A DNA stretch of 7,765 nucleotides from Ktedonobacterales bacterium (GTDB lineage Bacteria; Chloroflexota; Ktedonobacteria; Ktedonobacterales; JADMIN01), in the NCBI GenBank assembly GCA_015478575.1, contig JADMIN010000100.1, positions 1 through 7,765 of the forward strand, given 5' to 3'. Position numbers and translations under genes: made by a program. This document shows positions 1 to 4,711 of the stretch, piece after piece (the first letter of the stretch is position 1; each line of letters begins with the position of its first letter). Under the pieces are notes generated by a model that ran no database searches, was not told where the DNA came from, and saw only the letters and a program-made list of their open reading frames with translations.

Positions 1-209
1 GTCGTCGGCACGTTGTGATCGGCCACGGCGATGGTGGCGCTCGGACGGCGCACCGGGCGCCCGGCCATGCGCAGCCCCTCGAAGGCCTGAGGGCTCGTCA
101 CCTCGTGGACGAGATGACGGTCGATATAGATGACGCACGTGCCATCCGCCTGACGGTCGACCACGTGGCTGTCCCAGATCTTGTCGAAAAGCGTGCGCGA
201 TTTAGCCAT
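1..209 (-). CDS. leuC: LeuC, 3-isopropylmalate dehydratase large subunit (N-terminal part; runs off the left edge)
   Basis: The minus strand from 209 reads MAKSRTLFDKIWDSHVV, followed by IYIDRHLVHEVTSPQAFEGL and then a segment ending VADHNVPT at the edge. This is the highly conserved start of the large subunit of isopropylmalate isomerase, the aconitase-family Fe-S enzyme that interconverts 2- and 3-isopropylmalate in cytoplasmic leucine synthesis. Only 69 of roughly 420-470 residues are present, so the cluster-binding cysteines lie outside the window. The ATG start is supported by a purine-rich SD, GGAAGGGA on the minus strand (216-223), six bases upstream. The gene follows rplS on the same strand after about 110 bp. 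That spacer contains inverted repeats but no T-tract terminator, so co-transcription with rplS is possible but not shown. The identification rests on the near-invariant DRHLVHEVTSPQAFEGLR block. Confidence 0.95.
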   Translation of the reverse strand, partial: MAKSRTLFDKIWDSHVVDRQADGTCVIYIDRHLVHEVTSPQAFEGLRMAGRPVRRPSATIAVADHNVPT

Positions 210-215
210 GACCGA

Positions 216-223
216 TCCCTTCC
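216..223 (-). promoter_or_regulatory. Ribosome binding site of leuC
   Basis: On the minus strand GGAAGGGA ends six bases before the ATG at 209. It supports that ATG as the start of leuC. Confidence 0.5.
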
Positions 224-224
224 G

Positions 225-299
225 CCCCTCATCCTCCCGCTGGCGCAGGTCCCTCGCCGATCCGCTTTGCGGCTCGATCACCGCCAGCGGCGGGAGGGG
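225..299 (-). repeat. Inverted-repeat structure in the rplS-leuC spacer
   Basis: Perfect 9-bp arms CCGCTGGCG (237-245) and CGCCAGCGG (282-290) enclose a smaller stem CCGC-TTT-GCGG (262-272). Outside the arms, C-rich sequence (225-236) faces GGGAGGGG (292-299), which could lengthen the stem imperfectly. In the minus-strand transcript this lies between the rplS stop and the leuC SD. There is no T-run, so it does not look like an intrinsic terminator. It could be an mRNA processing or leader structure, or simply a product of high GC. Confidence 0.35.
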
Positions 300-319
300 T
301 AAGCGTCACCCGGCTAGGC

Positions 320-712
320 TTACGACGCCTCGCCGCCGCTCTTCGCCGGCGCCGCGCCGGTCTCACGGCCGCGCTCCGCGATGCGGGCGGCCTTGCCGGT
401 GCGGCCGCGCAGATAGTAGAGCTTGGCGCGGCGCACGGCGCCGCGGCGCACGACCTCGATCGCCGTGACGCGGGGCGAGTAGAGCGGGAAGATGCGCTCC
501 ACGCCCTCGCCGTAGGAGATCTTGCGCAAGGTGAAGTTCGAATTGATGCCGGCGTTCTTGCGGGCGATGCAGACACCCTCGAACGCCTGGACGCGCTCGC
601 GCTCGCCCTCGACCACCTTGACGCTGACGCGCACCGTGTCGCCGGGCACGAACTCCGGCACCGGCCGCTGGGCGATTGAGATGGCGCAAACCTTCCCCCA
701 AGCGAATGTCAT
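320..712 (-). CDS. rplS: 50S ribosomal protein L19, with its native N-terminus apparently replaced
   Basis: From residue 16 the product matches L19 throughout: RPVPEFVPGDTVRV, then QAFEGVCIARKNAGINSNFT, RKISYGEGVERIFPLYSPRV and RRGAVRRAKLYYLRGRTGKA. L19 sits at the 30S-50S interface of the large subunit. The protein ends with a short Ala/Gly/Lys tail (GAAPAKSGGEAS) and a TAA at 320-322. The ATG at 712 is the nearest in-frame ATG upstream of the homology and gives 130 residues, a normal L19 length. However, the first 15 residues (MTFAWGKVCAISIAQ) do not resemble the usual L19 N-terminal helix. They are the antisense of the methyltransferase on the other strand, and the ATG has no clear SD. I infer that homology to rplS really ends near 656-670. 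The family assignment is very secure; the start is not. Confidence 0.9.
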   Translation of the reverse strand: MTFAWGKVCAISIAQRPVPEFVPGDTVRVSVKVVEGERERVQAFEGVCIARKNAGINSNFTLRKISYGEGVERIFPLYSPRVTAIEVVRRGAVRRAKLYYLRGRTGKAARIAERGRETGAAPAKSGGEAS

Positions 713-1334
713 CGGCCTAGATGTCAAGCCACCAGCGGTGGATGAGCGCGCGAGCACCAGCCCCGGGTTGGACACCCGACCCCCCAACTACGCCTTCGTC
801 CCCGGCAACCTCCTCGAAGGGCTGCCATTCCCCGACGCCACCTTTGACTTCACGCATATGCGCCTGCTCTTCACTGCCATCCCGCACGATCGCTGGCCCT
901 TCGTCGTCAGCGAGTTAGCGCGCGTGACGCGACCGGGTGGCTGGGTCGAGCTGGTCGAGTCCATTGGGCTGATCAATGGCGGCCCGCACATTGATCTGCT
1001 CATGGTCTGGATCAGGCAGCTCTCGGCGCGGCGCGCGGTTGATCTGCTGGATGGCAGCCGAGTCGCCGACTATCTGCGTGGCGCGCAACTGGTCAACGTC
1101 GCCGCGCGCACCATCAACCTGCCCACCGGACTTCACGGCCAGCGGCTCGGCATGATGGTCGCCACTGATTTCGCCTCCGTCTGCAAGGGATTCGGTGGCG
1201 TCGCCGTCGCCCAGGGCGTGACCACGCAGGAGCAATTTGATGAGACGCTGACCAGGGCACAGGCTGATCTCAACACCCTCGACTACCCCTGCGTCACGCC
1301 ATTCTACATCGCGTACGGCCAGCGCCCCGTGTAG
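657..1334 (+). CDS. Class I SAM-dependent methyltransferase, 5'-truncated
   Basis: Recognisable coding sequence begins at GTGRWAIEMAQTFP, the second half of motif I (normally a DxGCGTGRWA-type loop that binds SAM). It continues with an acidic strand end (VIGLDVKPP), FPDATFDFTHMRLLF, and the post-motif block ARVTRPGGWVELVE. About 225 residues remain. The missing front would hold the start of the Rossmann fold and the first part of the SAM loop, so the product is probably inactive if this sequence is real. In-frame ATGs exist at 522 and 681. The first would translate antisense rplS and the second loses the glycine loop, so neither is a convincing native start. The substrate cannot be told from sequence; related paralogues are often annotated simply as methyltransferase-domain proteins. 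The gene faces away from rplS, with no room for a promoter between them. Confidence 0.8.
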   Translation, partial: GTGRWAIEMAQTFPQANVIGLDVKPPAVDERASTSPGLDTRPPNYAFVPGNLLEGLPFPDATFDFTHMRLLFTAIPHDRWPFVVSELARVTRPGGWVELVESIGLINGGPHIDLLMVWIRQLSARRAVDLLDGSRVADYLRGAQLVNVAARTINLPTGLHGQRLGMMVATDFASVCKGFGGVAVAQGVTTQEQFDETLTRAQADLNTLDYPCVTPFYIAYGQRPV

Positions 1335-1375
1335 ACGCGCCCGCCCGCCAGGCAGACGCGCGGAACCAACAGCTC

Positions 1376-1409
1376 GCGGGCGCCCAGCGCACAACAGCGC
1401 GGCGCCCGC
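1376..1409 (+). repeat. Strong hairpin between the methyltransferase and tyrA
   Basis: Perfect 9-bp arms GCGGGCGCC (1376-1384) and GGCGCCCGC (1401-1409) enclose a two-base bulge (CA) and an inner GCGC-ACAACA-GCGC stem-loop. It is followed by AAGGGAGG rather than a T-run. It could be a Rho-independent-like end without U-tract for the upstream gene, or a structure in the tyrA leader. Confidence 0.45.
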
Positions 1410-1438
1410 AAGGGAGGATAGGGGAAGAGAGCGGCGGC

Positions 1439-2335
1439 ATGGCGACCGAACAGGGGCGAGTGGCCATCCTGGGGCTGGGGCTGATGGGTGCGTCGCTGGG
1501 GCTGGCGTTGCGCACCCACGCGCCCGCGCGCCATAGCATCGCTGGCTACGATGCCGCGCCGGGTGTGGCCGCGCGAGCGCGGGCGTTGGGTGCCGTGGAT
1601 ACGCCATGCCAGGCGGTCGCGGAGGCGGTGGCGGGGGCCAACCTCGTGGTGCTGGCGGCGCCAGTGCTCGCGCTCCGCGAGTTGCTGGCCGCCATCGCGC
1701 CGCACCTAGCCGCTGGCGCGGTCGTCACCGACCTGGGCAGTGTCAAAGCCGCCGTGGTCGCCTGGGCTGAGGAGTTGCTCCCCGATGCGTCGCGCTTTGT
1801 TGGTGGGCATCCCATGACGGGCCGTGAGTGCTCCGGCGTGGCAGCCGCCGACCCCACACTCTATCGCGGCCACACGTGGTGCCTGACCCCCACCGCCCGC
1901 ACCGCGCCCCTCGCCCTGCGCCGTGTCCAGGCGATGGCGCGGCGGGTAGGCGCCCGCCCGCGCGTGCTCGATGCCACCCGGCATGACGCGGCCGTCGCCG
2001 CCATCAGCCACCTGCCGCTGCTGGCCGCCGCGGCGCTGGCGCTGACCGCCAGCGCCGATCCTGACTGGCCCGAGGCGCGCCGACTCGCGGCTGGCGGCTT
2101 CCATGACACCACGCGCGTCGCATCAGGCGATCCACGCATGGCCCGCGATATCTGCCTGACGAACACCCAGCCAGTCCTGGCCTGCCTCGACCGCTACCTC
2201 GCGACACTCCAAGCGCTGCGTGCCCGCGTGGCGGCGGGCGACGCCAGCATCGAAACCTGCTTTGCCCAGGCCAAGCGCGCGCGCGATGCCTGGCTGGCGG
2301 AGCGTGACGCGCCTTCCACGCATCCCCCTGGCTGA
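1439..2335 (+). CDS. tyrA: Prephenate dehydrogenase (TyrA)
   Basis: The 298-residue product converts prephenate to 4-hydroxyphenylpyruvate with NAD(P)+ in tyrosine synthesis (cytoplasmic). The N-terminal Rossmann motif GLGLMGASLG (12-21) is followed by GYD (36-38), whose acidic residue suggests NAD rather than NADP. The family motifs follow: TDLGSVK (96-102), GGHPMTGRE (121-129, with the expected catalytic His123), SHLPLL (189-194) and GGFHDTTRVASGDPRMARD (218-236, with substrate-binding Arg225). Length and ending fit a stand-alone TyrA: no chorismate mutase in front and no ACT domain behind, so no sign of domain-based feedback control by tyrosine. The ATG start places the Rossmann loop normally. 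Upstream is purine-rich (AGGGAGG at 1411-1417 and GGGGAAGAGAG nearer the start), but the spacing is not ideal. It could be an arogenate dehydrogenase, which cannot be separated by eye. Confidence 0.93.
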   Translation: MATEQGRVAILGLGLMGASLGLALRTHAPARHSIAGYDAAPGVAARARALGAVDTPCQAVAEAVAGANLVVLAAPVLALRELLAAIAPHLAAGAVVTDLGSVKAAVVAWAEELLPDASRFVGGHPMTGRECSGVAAADPTLYRGHTWCLTPTARTAPLALRRVQAMARRVGARPRVLDATRHDAAVAAISHLPLLAAAALALTASADPDWPEARRLAAGGFHDTTRVASGDPRMARDICLTNTQPVLACLDRYLATLQALRARVAAGDASIETCFAQAKRARDAWLAERDAPSTHPPG

Positions 2336-2361
2336 GCCACCACACTCCCGCCACGAGAGGC

Positions 2362-2397
2362 GCACAGAACACATTGACAAACATCAATGTTCTGTGC
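2362..2397 (+). repeat. Extended imperfect palindrome over the arsR promoter
   Basis: The left half GCACAGAACACATTGA (2362-2377) and right half TCAATGTTCTGTGC (2384-2397) are reverse complements apart from a two-base CA insertion in the left half. Six bases separate them. It contains ArsR operator 1 and the -35 box, and reaches the edge of the -10 box. Confidence 0.6.
2371..2390 (+). promoter_or_regulatory. Predicted ArsR operator 1 (arsR promoter)
   Basis: ACATTGA (2371-2377) and TCAATGT (2384-2390) form a perfect inverted repeat around six bases. The core CATTGA-N6-TCAATG is repeated at operator 2 before arsM with the same spacing. It overlaps the -35 hexamer TTGACA (2374-2379), so a bound dimer would block RNA polymerase. 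Autoregulation by the adjacent ArsR is inferred from position and from the usual ATTGA/TCAAT-type ArsR-SmtB half-sites. Confidence 0.7.
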
Positions 2398-2403
2398 TAC
2401 CAT
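2374..2403 (+). promoter_or_regulatory. Predicted arsR promoter
   Basis: A consensus -35 TTGACA (2374-2379) is followed after 18 bp by TACCAT (2398-2403), a 4-of-6 match to the -10 box. Transcription would begin about seven bases later, at or next to the ATG at 2410, giving a leaderless mRNA. There is no SD before that ATG, which agrees. Confidence 0.6.
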
Positions 2404-2409
2404 CGCGAC

Positions 2410-2763
2410 ATGGACATGCACACACCAACCCATCCCGTGCCAGAGCACACGCAGCCGTGCTGTGAGAACACCCCCCTGCCCATGCTCGCACCGGCGCGCG
2501 CCACCACGCTGGCCGAGCGGCTGAAGGCGCTCGCCGATCCCACGCGCCTGCGCATGCTCGATCTGCTCACCCAGCAGCCAGCGCCGCTCTGCGTCTGCGA
2601 TATCACCTCGCGGTTCGTGTTGCGCCAGCCGACGATTAGCCACCATCTACGCCTCCTGCGCGAGGCGGGGCTGATCGCGGGAGAGAAGCGCGGCGTCTGG
2701 TCGTATTACCAGGCCACGGAGGCGGGGCGCGCATGTCTGATAGCGGTGAGGGCCTTGCCGTAA
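2410..2763 (+). CDS. arsR: ArsR/SmtB-family arsenic-responsive repressor
   Basis: This 117-residue winged-helix regulator is expected to bind DNA as a dimer and release it on binding As(III). The start of the fold, LAERLKALADPTRLRMLDLL (34-53), is typical. The metal-binding helix carries LCVCD (60-64), the CxC pattern of R773-type ArsR, and the recognition helix reads QPTISHHLRLLREAGL. The beta-wing is GEKRGVWSYYQAT. A CysCys pair (17-18) in the disordered N-terminal stretch is an extra thiol pair. I prefer the ATG at 2410 over the in-frame TTG at 2374, because the TTG lies inside the -35 box and operator. The next ATG at 2416 is also possible. The product precedes arsM, its likely target, and shares its operator core. 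Other As/Sb/Cd-type sensing is possible, but the arsM neighbour argues for arsenic. Confidence 0.92.
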   Translation: MDMHTPTHPVPEHTQPCCENTPLPMLAPARATTLAERLKALADPTRLRMLDLLTQQPAPLCVCDITSRFVLRQPTISHHLRLLREAGLIAGEKRGVWSYYQATEAGRACLIAVRALP

Positions 2764-2777
2764 GGCTCCTCTTTTTT
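2748..2777 (+). terminator. Intrinsic terminator-like hairpin at the end of arsR
   Basis: GCCTT (2752-2756) and AAGGC (2762-2766) form a five-base-pair stem around GCCGT. It can be extended by a G-T wobble, a G-C pair and, past a bulged C, GA/TC pairs. Six T (2772-2777) follow at once. The hairpin includes the arsR stop codon. It should end or attenuate transcription before arsM. Confidence 0.6.
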
Positions 2778-2784
2778 GCCTAGA

Positions 2785-2806
2785 TTCATTGATGCATATC
2801 AATGAA
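2785..2806 (+). promoter_or_regulatory. Predicted ArsR operator 2 (before arsM)
   Basis: TTCATTGAT (2785-2793) and ATCAATGAA (2798-2806) are perfect 9-bp inverted repeats around GCAT. The core CATTGA-N6-TCAATG (2787-2804) matches operator 1 in sequence and spacing. The site lies between the T-run and the SD and overlaps the SD by two bases, so binding would block initiation or early elongation. TAGATT (2781-2786) and TATCAA (2797-2802) are possible -10 boxes; no good -35 settles which. Confidence 0.7.
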
Positions 2807-2811
2807 AGGAG
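2805..2811 (+). promoter_or_regulatory. Ribosome binding site that fixes the arsM start
   Basis: AAAGGAG lies eight bases before the ATG at 2820. An earlier in-frame ATG at 2802 lies inside operator 2, upstream of this SD, and is therefore unlikely to be used. Confidence 0.75.
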
Positions 2812-2819
2812 TGCCTCTC

Positions 2820-3716
2820 ATGAGCGATATCGTGAACCCATCCGAAGCGGAGACCATCACCGAGCGCGTGCGCGAGCGTTATGCCGATGCCGCCCGGCGC
2901 GTACAGGCTGGTAGCGGCGGCTGCGGACCCCGCACCGACGCCGTCACGACTGATCTCTACGCCCACGATGACGTCGCCGACCTACCAGAGGATGCCGTGC
3001 TGGCCTCGCTTGGCTGCGGCAATCCCACCGCGCTGATTGACCTGCGCGCGGGCGAGACCGTGCTGGATCTCGGCTCCGGCGGGGGCATTGACGTGCTGCT
3101 CTCGGCGCGGCGGGTCGGACCGACCGGCTTCGTCTATGGCCTGGACATGACCGATGAGATGCTCGCGCTCGCGCTGGAGAATAAGGCCAAGGCCGGCGCG
3201 ACCAATGTGGCCTTCCTGCGCGGGCGCATCGAGGCCATCCCCCTGCCTGACGCCGCGGTTGATGTCGTCATCAGCAACTGCGTCATCAATCTCGCCGCCG
3301 ATAAGTCGCTGGTGTTGCGCGACGCCTTCCGCGTCCTCAAGCCCGGCGGACGCTTCGCCGTCTCGGATGTCGTCGCGGATGGTCCCGTGCCTCAGGCATT
3401 GCGCCAGAATATGGAGGCTTGGGTCGGCTGCCTGGCGGGCGCGCTGGAGACCACAGCCTACCAACGGCTGCTGGAGGAAGCCGGCTTCGAGGATGTGAGC
3501 GTCACGATAACGCGGCGCTACACCGTGGCCGAGGCCGGGCTTGATCCCAGCACCCTCCCCTCCGGCTGGGAGGCCGGTGATGGCAAGCTCGCCAGCGCCT
3601 TTGTGCGCGCCACCAAGCCGGTGAGCGCCGCGGCCTCCACGCCCGCGGCCAGCCGCGAGCTGCCAGTGGCCTCGGCGGGCGGCTGCTGCGGAGGCGGCTG
3701 CGGCTGTAACGCATAG
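2820..3716 (+). CDS. arsM: Arsenite S-adenosylmethionine methyltransferase (ArsM)
   Basis: The 298-residue cytoplasmic enzyme methylates As(III) with SAM, giving methylated and finally volatile arsenicals. Motif I is VLDLGSGGGIDVLL (81-94) with the acidic LDMT (108-111), and the post-motif block is RVLKPGGRFAVSD (171-183). All four cysteine positions typical of ArsM are present: Cys35 (GGCGP), Cys66 (ASLGCGNP), Cys154 (SNCVIN) and Cys204 (WVGCLAGAL). The last two are the usual As(III)-binding pair and the first two form the redox relay. The family-typical helix with YAxAA spacing (Tyr21 onward) and the ArsM C-terminal region (AYQRLLEEAGF) follow. The protein ends in a Gly/Cys tail, CCGGGCGC (289-296), after a low-complexity Ala/Ser/Pro linker. 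The start is set by the SD at 2805-2811. It lies 56 bp after arsR and carries its own operator, so induction by arsenite is expected. Confidence 0.95.
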   Translation: MSDIVNPSEAETITERVRERYADAARRVQAGSGGCGPRTDAVTTDLYAHDDVADLPEDAVLASLGCGNPTALIDLRAGETVLDLGSGGGIDVLLSARRVGPTGFVYGLDMTDEMLALALENKAKAGATNVAFLRGRIEAIPLPDAAVDVVISNCVINLAADKSLVLRDAFRVLKPGGRFAVSDVVADGPVPQALRQNMEAWVGCLAGALETTAYQRLLEEAGFEDVSVTITRRYTVAEAGLDPSTLPSGWEAGDGKLASAFVRATKPVSAAASTPAASRELPVASAGGCCGGGCGCNA

Positions 3717-3754
3717 CAGTTGCGCGGCGCCAAGACACCACGCCATGGCCGCAC

Positions 3755-3780
3755 GTGCGCAAACAGCGTGCGCAAACAGC
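3755..3780 (+). repeat. Two tandem copies of a 13-bp unit
   Basis: GTGCGCAAACAGC occurs at 3755-3767 and again at 3768-3780, perfectly, with a further GTG starting a third copy. No function is evident. It lies just before the two hairpins downstream of arsM. Confidence 0.7.
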
Positions 3781-3783
3781 GTG

Positions 3784-3806
3784 GGAGCGCCTCAGAGAGG
3801 CGCTCC
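3784..3806 (+). terminator. Hairpin downstream of arsM (possible terminator without T-run)
   Basis: GGAGCGCCTC (3784-3793) and GAGGCGCTCC (3797-3806) are perfect 10-bp arms around AGA. The stem is very stable but no T-run follows, so a role as transcription end or mRNA 3' stabiliser is only plausible. Confidence 0.4.
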
Positions 3807-3807
3807 G

Positions 3808-3841
3808 CCGCCGCGGGTACGGACGTCCGCACCCGCGGCGG
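3808..3841 (+). repeat. 34-bp near-perfect palindrome downstream of arsM
   Basis: CCGCCGCGGGTACGGAC (3808-3824) and GTCCGCACCCGCGGCGG (3825-3841) are reverse complements at 16 of 17 positions, with no spacer. The centre is GGACGTCC. It follows one base after the 3784-3806 hairpin. It could be part of a double terminator or a protein-binding site. The rest of this spacer, 3842-4015, shows no gene and no convincing promoter; TGGTACGCT (3945-3953) is only a weak extended -10 candidate. Confidence 0.55.
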
Positions 3842-3998
3842 GCGTGTTCCGGCGACTGCCACGACCGCTAGGGATGTCCTTCCGCCTGACCCAAAGAACA
3901 GGTTCACCCCCTACCGTTGGCCCGTGGCTCCCCTCGGCTGTCCCTGGTACGCTCTTGAGCAGTGGCGCGATGCCAATGTTCGAGAGCGGCATCACGCG

Positions 3999-4010
3999 AA
4001 GGAGATGAGG
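3999..4010 (+). promoter_or_regulatory. Ribosome binding site of the transketolase N-subunit
   Basis: AAGGAGATGAGG precedes the ATG at 4016. GGAG is eleven bases away and GAGG five. It favours 4016 over starts further upstream, which give no family-like sequence. Confidence 0.55.
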
Positions 4011-4015
4011 TACGC

Positions 4016-4690
4016 ATGACGCTGGTCAATCCCGCTATCGAACGTATCACCGCGCTCATGGCGCTGGCCACTGGCGACGAAAAGCACGACCCCAGCACGC
4101 ACTCCACGCTCGATGTGCTCTGGGTGCTCTACGACCGCATCCTGCGCTATGACCCCCAGAGGCCCCGCTGGGAGGGGCGCGACCGCTTCGTCCTCAGCAA
4201 GGGGCATGGCCCGCTCGCCTACTACGCCATCCTCGCCGACAAGGGCTTCTTCCCCAAAGACGAGTTGACGAAGTTCATGCGGTGGGATGGCATCCTCGGC
4301 GGCCACCCCGACCGCAATCGCGTGCCGGGCGTCGAGACCTCCACCGGCTCATTGGGCCACGGTCTGCCGATGGCGCTCGGAATGGCCCTGGCGCTCCGCA
4401 TCCAGGGGAGAGACCAGCGCGTCTTCGCCCTGGTGGGCGACGGCGAGTGCAACGAAGGCTCGATCTGGGAATCGGCCCTGCTGGCCAGCCAACAACAGCT
4501 CTCGGCGCTCACCTGCATCATCATCAACAACGCCAGCAGCACGAACGACCTCGGCGACATCGCCGCCAAATTCGCGGCCTTTGGCTGGGCGGCGACCACC
4601 GTCGCCGGGCGCGACCACGAGCGGATCGCGCACGCGCTGGCCACCCACGACGACACCCGTCCGACGGCGGTAGTCGCCCTGATCGCCTAA
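4016..4690 (+). CDS. Transketolase-like protein, N-terminal (ThDP pyrophosphate-binding) subunit
   Basis: This 224-residue protein is the pyrophosphate half of a split thiamine-diphosphate enzyme. It has LSKGHGPLAYYAIL (60-73), GGHPD (95-99), VETSTGSLGHGL (106-117), and the ThDP/Mg motif GDGECNEGS (141-149) closing at NN (171-172). Histidines 24, 64 and 97 fall where transketolases have ThDP-contacting histidines, but the usual SGHPGG around the first is replaced by EKHDPST. It is shorter than typical N-subunits (about 270-280 residues) and stops at TAVVALIA, without the usual TVKGKG segment. It is followed 21 bp later by the C-subunit, and together they should form the active site. The reaction is unknown: transfer of a two-carbon ketol unit is the family default, but the divergence suggests a specialised substrate. 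It is not an obvious pentose-phosphate TktA. Confidence 0.85.
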   Translation: MTLVNPAIERITALMALATGDEKHDPSTHSTLDVLWVLYDRILRYDPQRPRWEGRDRFVLSKGHGPLAYYAILADKGFFPKDELTKFMRWDGILGGHPDRNRVPGVETSTGSLGHGLPMALGMALALRIQGRDQRVFALVGDGECNEGSIWESALLASQQQLSALTCIIINNASSTNDLGDIAAKFAAFGWAATTVAGRDHERIAHALATHDDTRPTAVVALIA

Positions 4691-4697
4691 CAGACAT

Positions 4698-4703
4698 GAG
4701 GAG
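4698..4703 (+). promoter_or_regulatory. Ribosome binding site of the transketolase C-subunit
   Basis: GAGGAG ends eight bases before the ATG at 4712. This makes 4712 a better start than the in-frame ATG at 4724, although the family-like sequence (MRDQM) begins at the latter. Confidence 0.6.
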
Positions 4704-4711
4704 AATACACT

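Noticed and set aside
522..680. Upstream extension of the methyltransferase to the ATG at 522
   Set aside because: This stretch is the exact antisense of conserved rplS codons and does not resemble a methyltransferase N-terminus.
915..1607. Open frame of 230 codons on the minus strand across the methyltransferase and tyrA start
   Set aside because: Arg/Ala/Pro-rich, no family resemblance, and antisense to better-supported genes. Long shadow frames are expected at this GC content.
2982..3746. 254-codon open frame antisense to arsM
   Set aside because: Opposite strand of a gene with full motif support; no recognisable domain and no SD.
3720..4019. Open frame filling the arsM-transketolase spacer
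   Set aside because: It runs through the tandem repeat and both hairpins, has low-complexity composition and no SD at its start. Its last codons (MRYA, then TGA overlapping the ATG at 4016) could be a mini-ORF, but GGAG directly abuts that ATG with no spacing.
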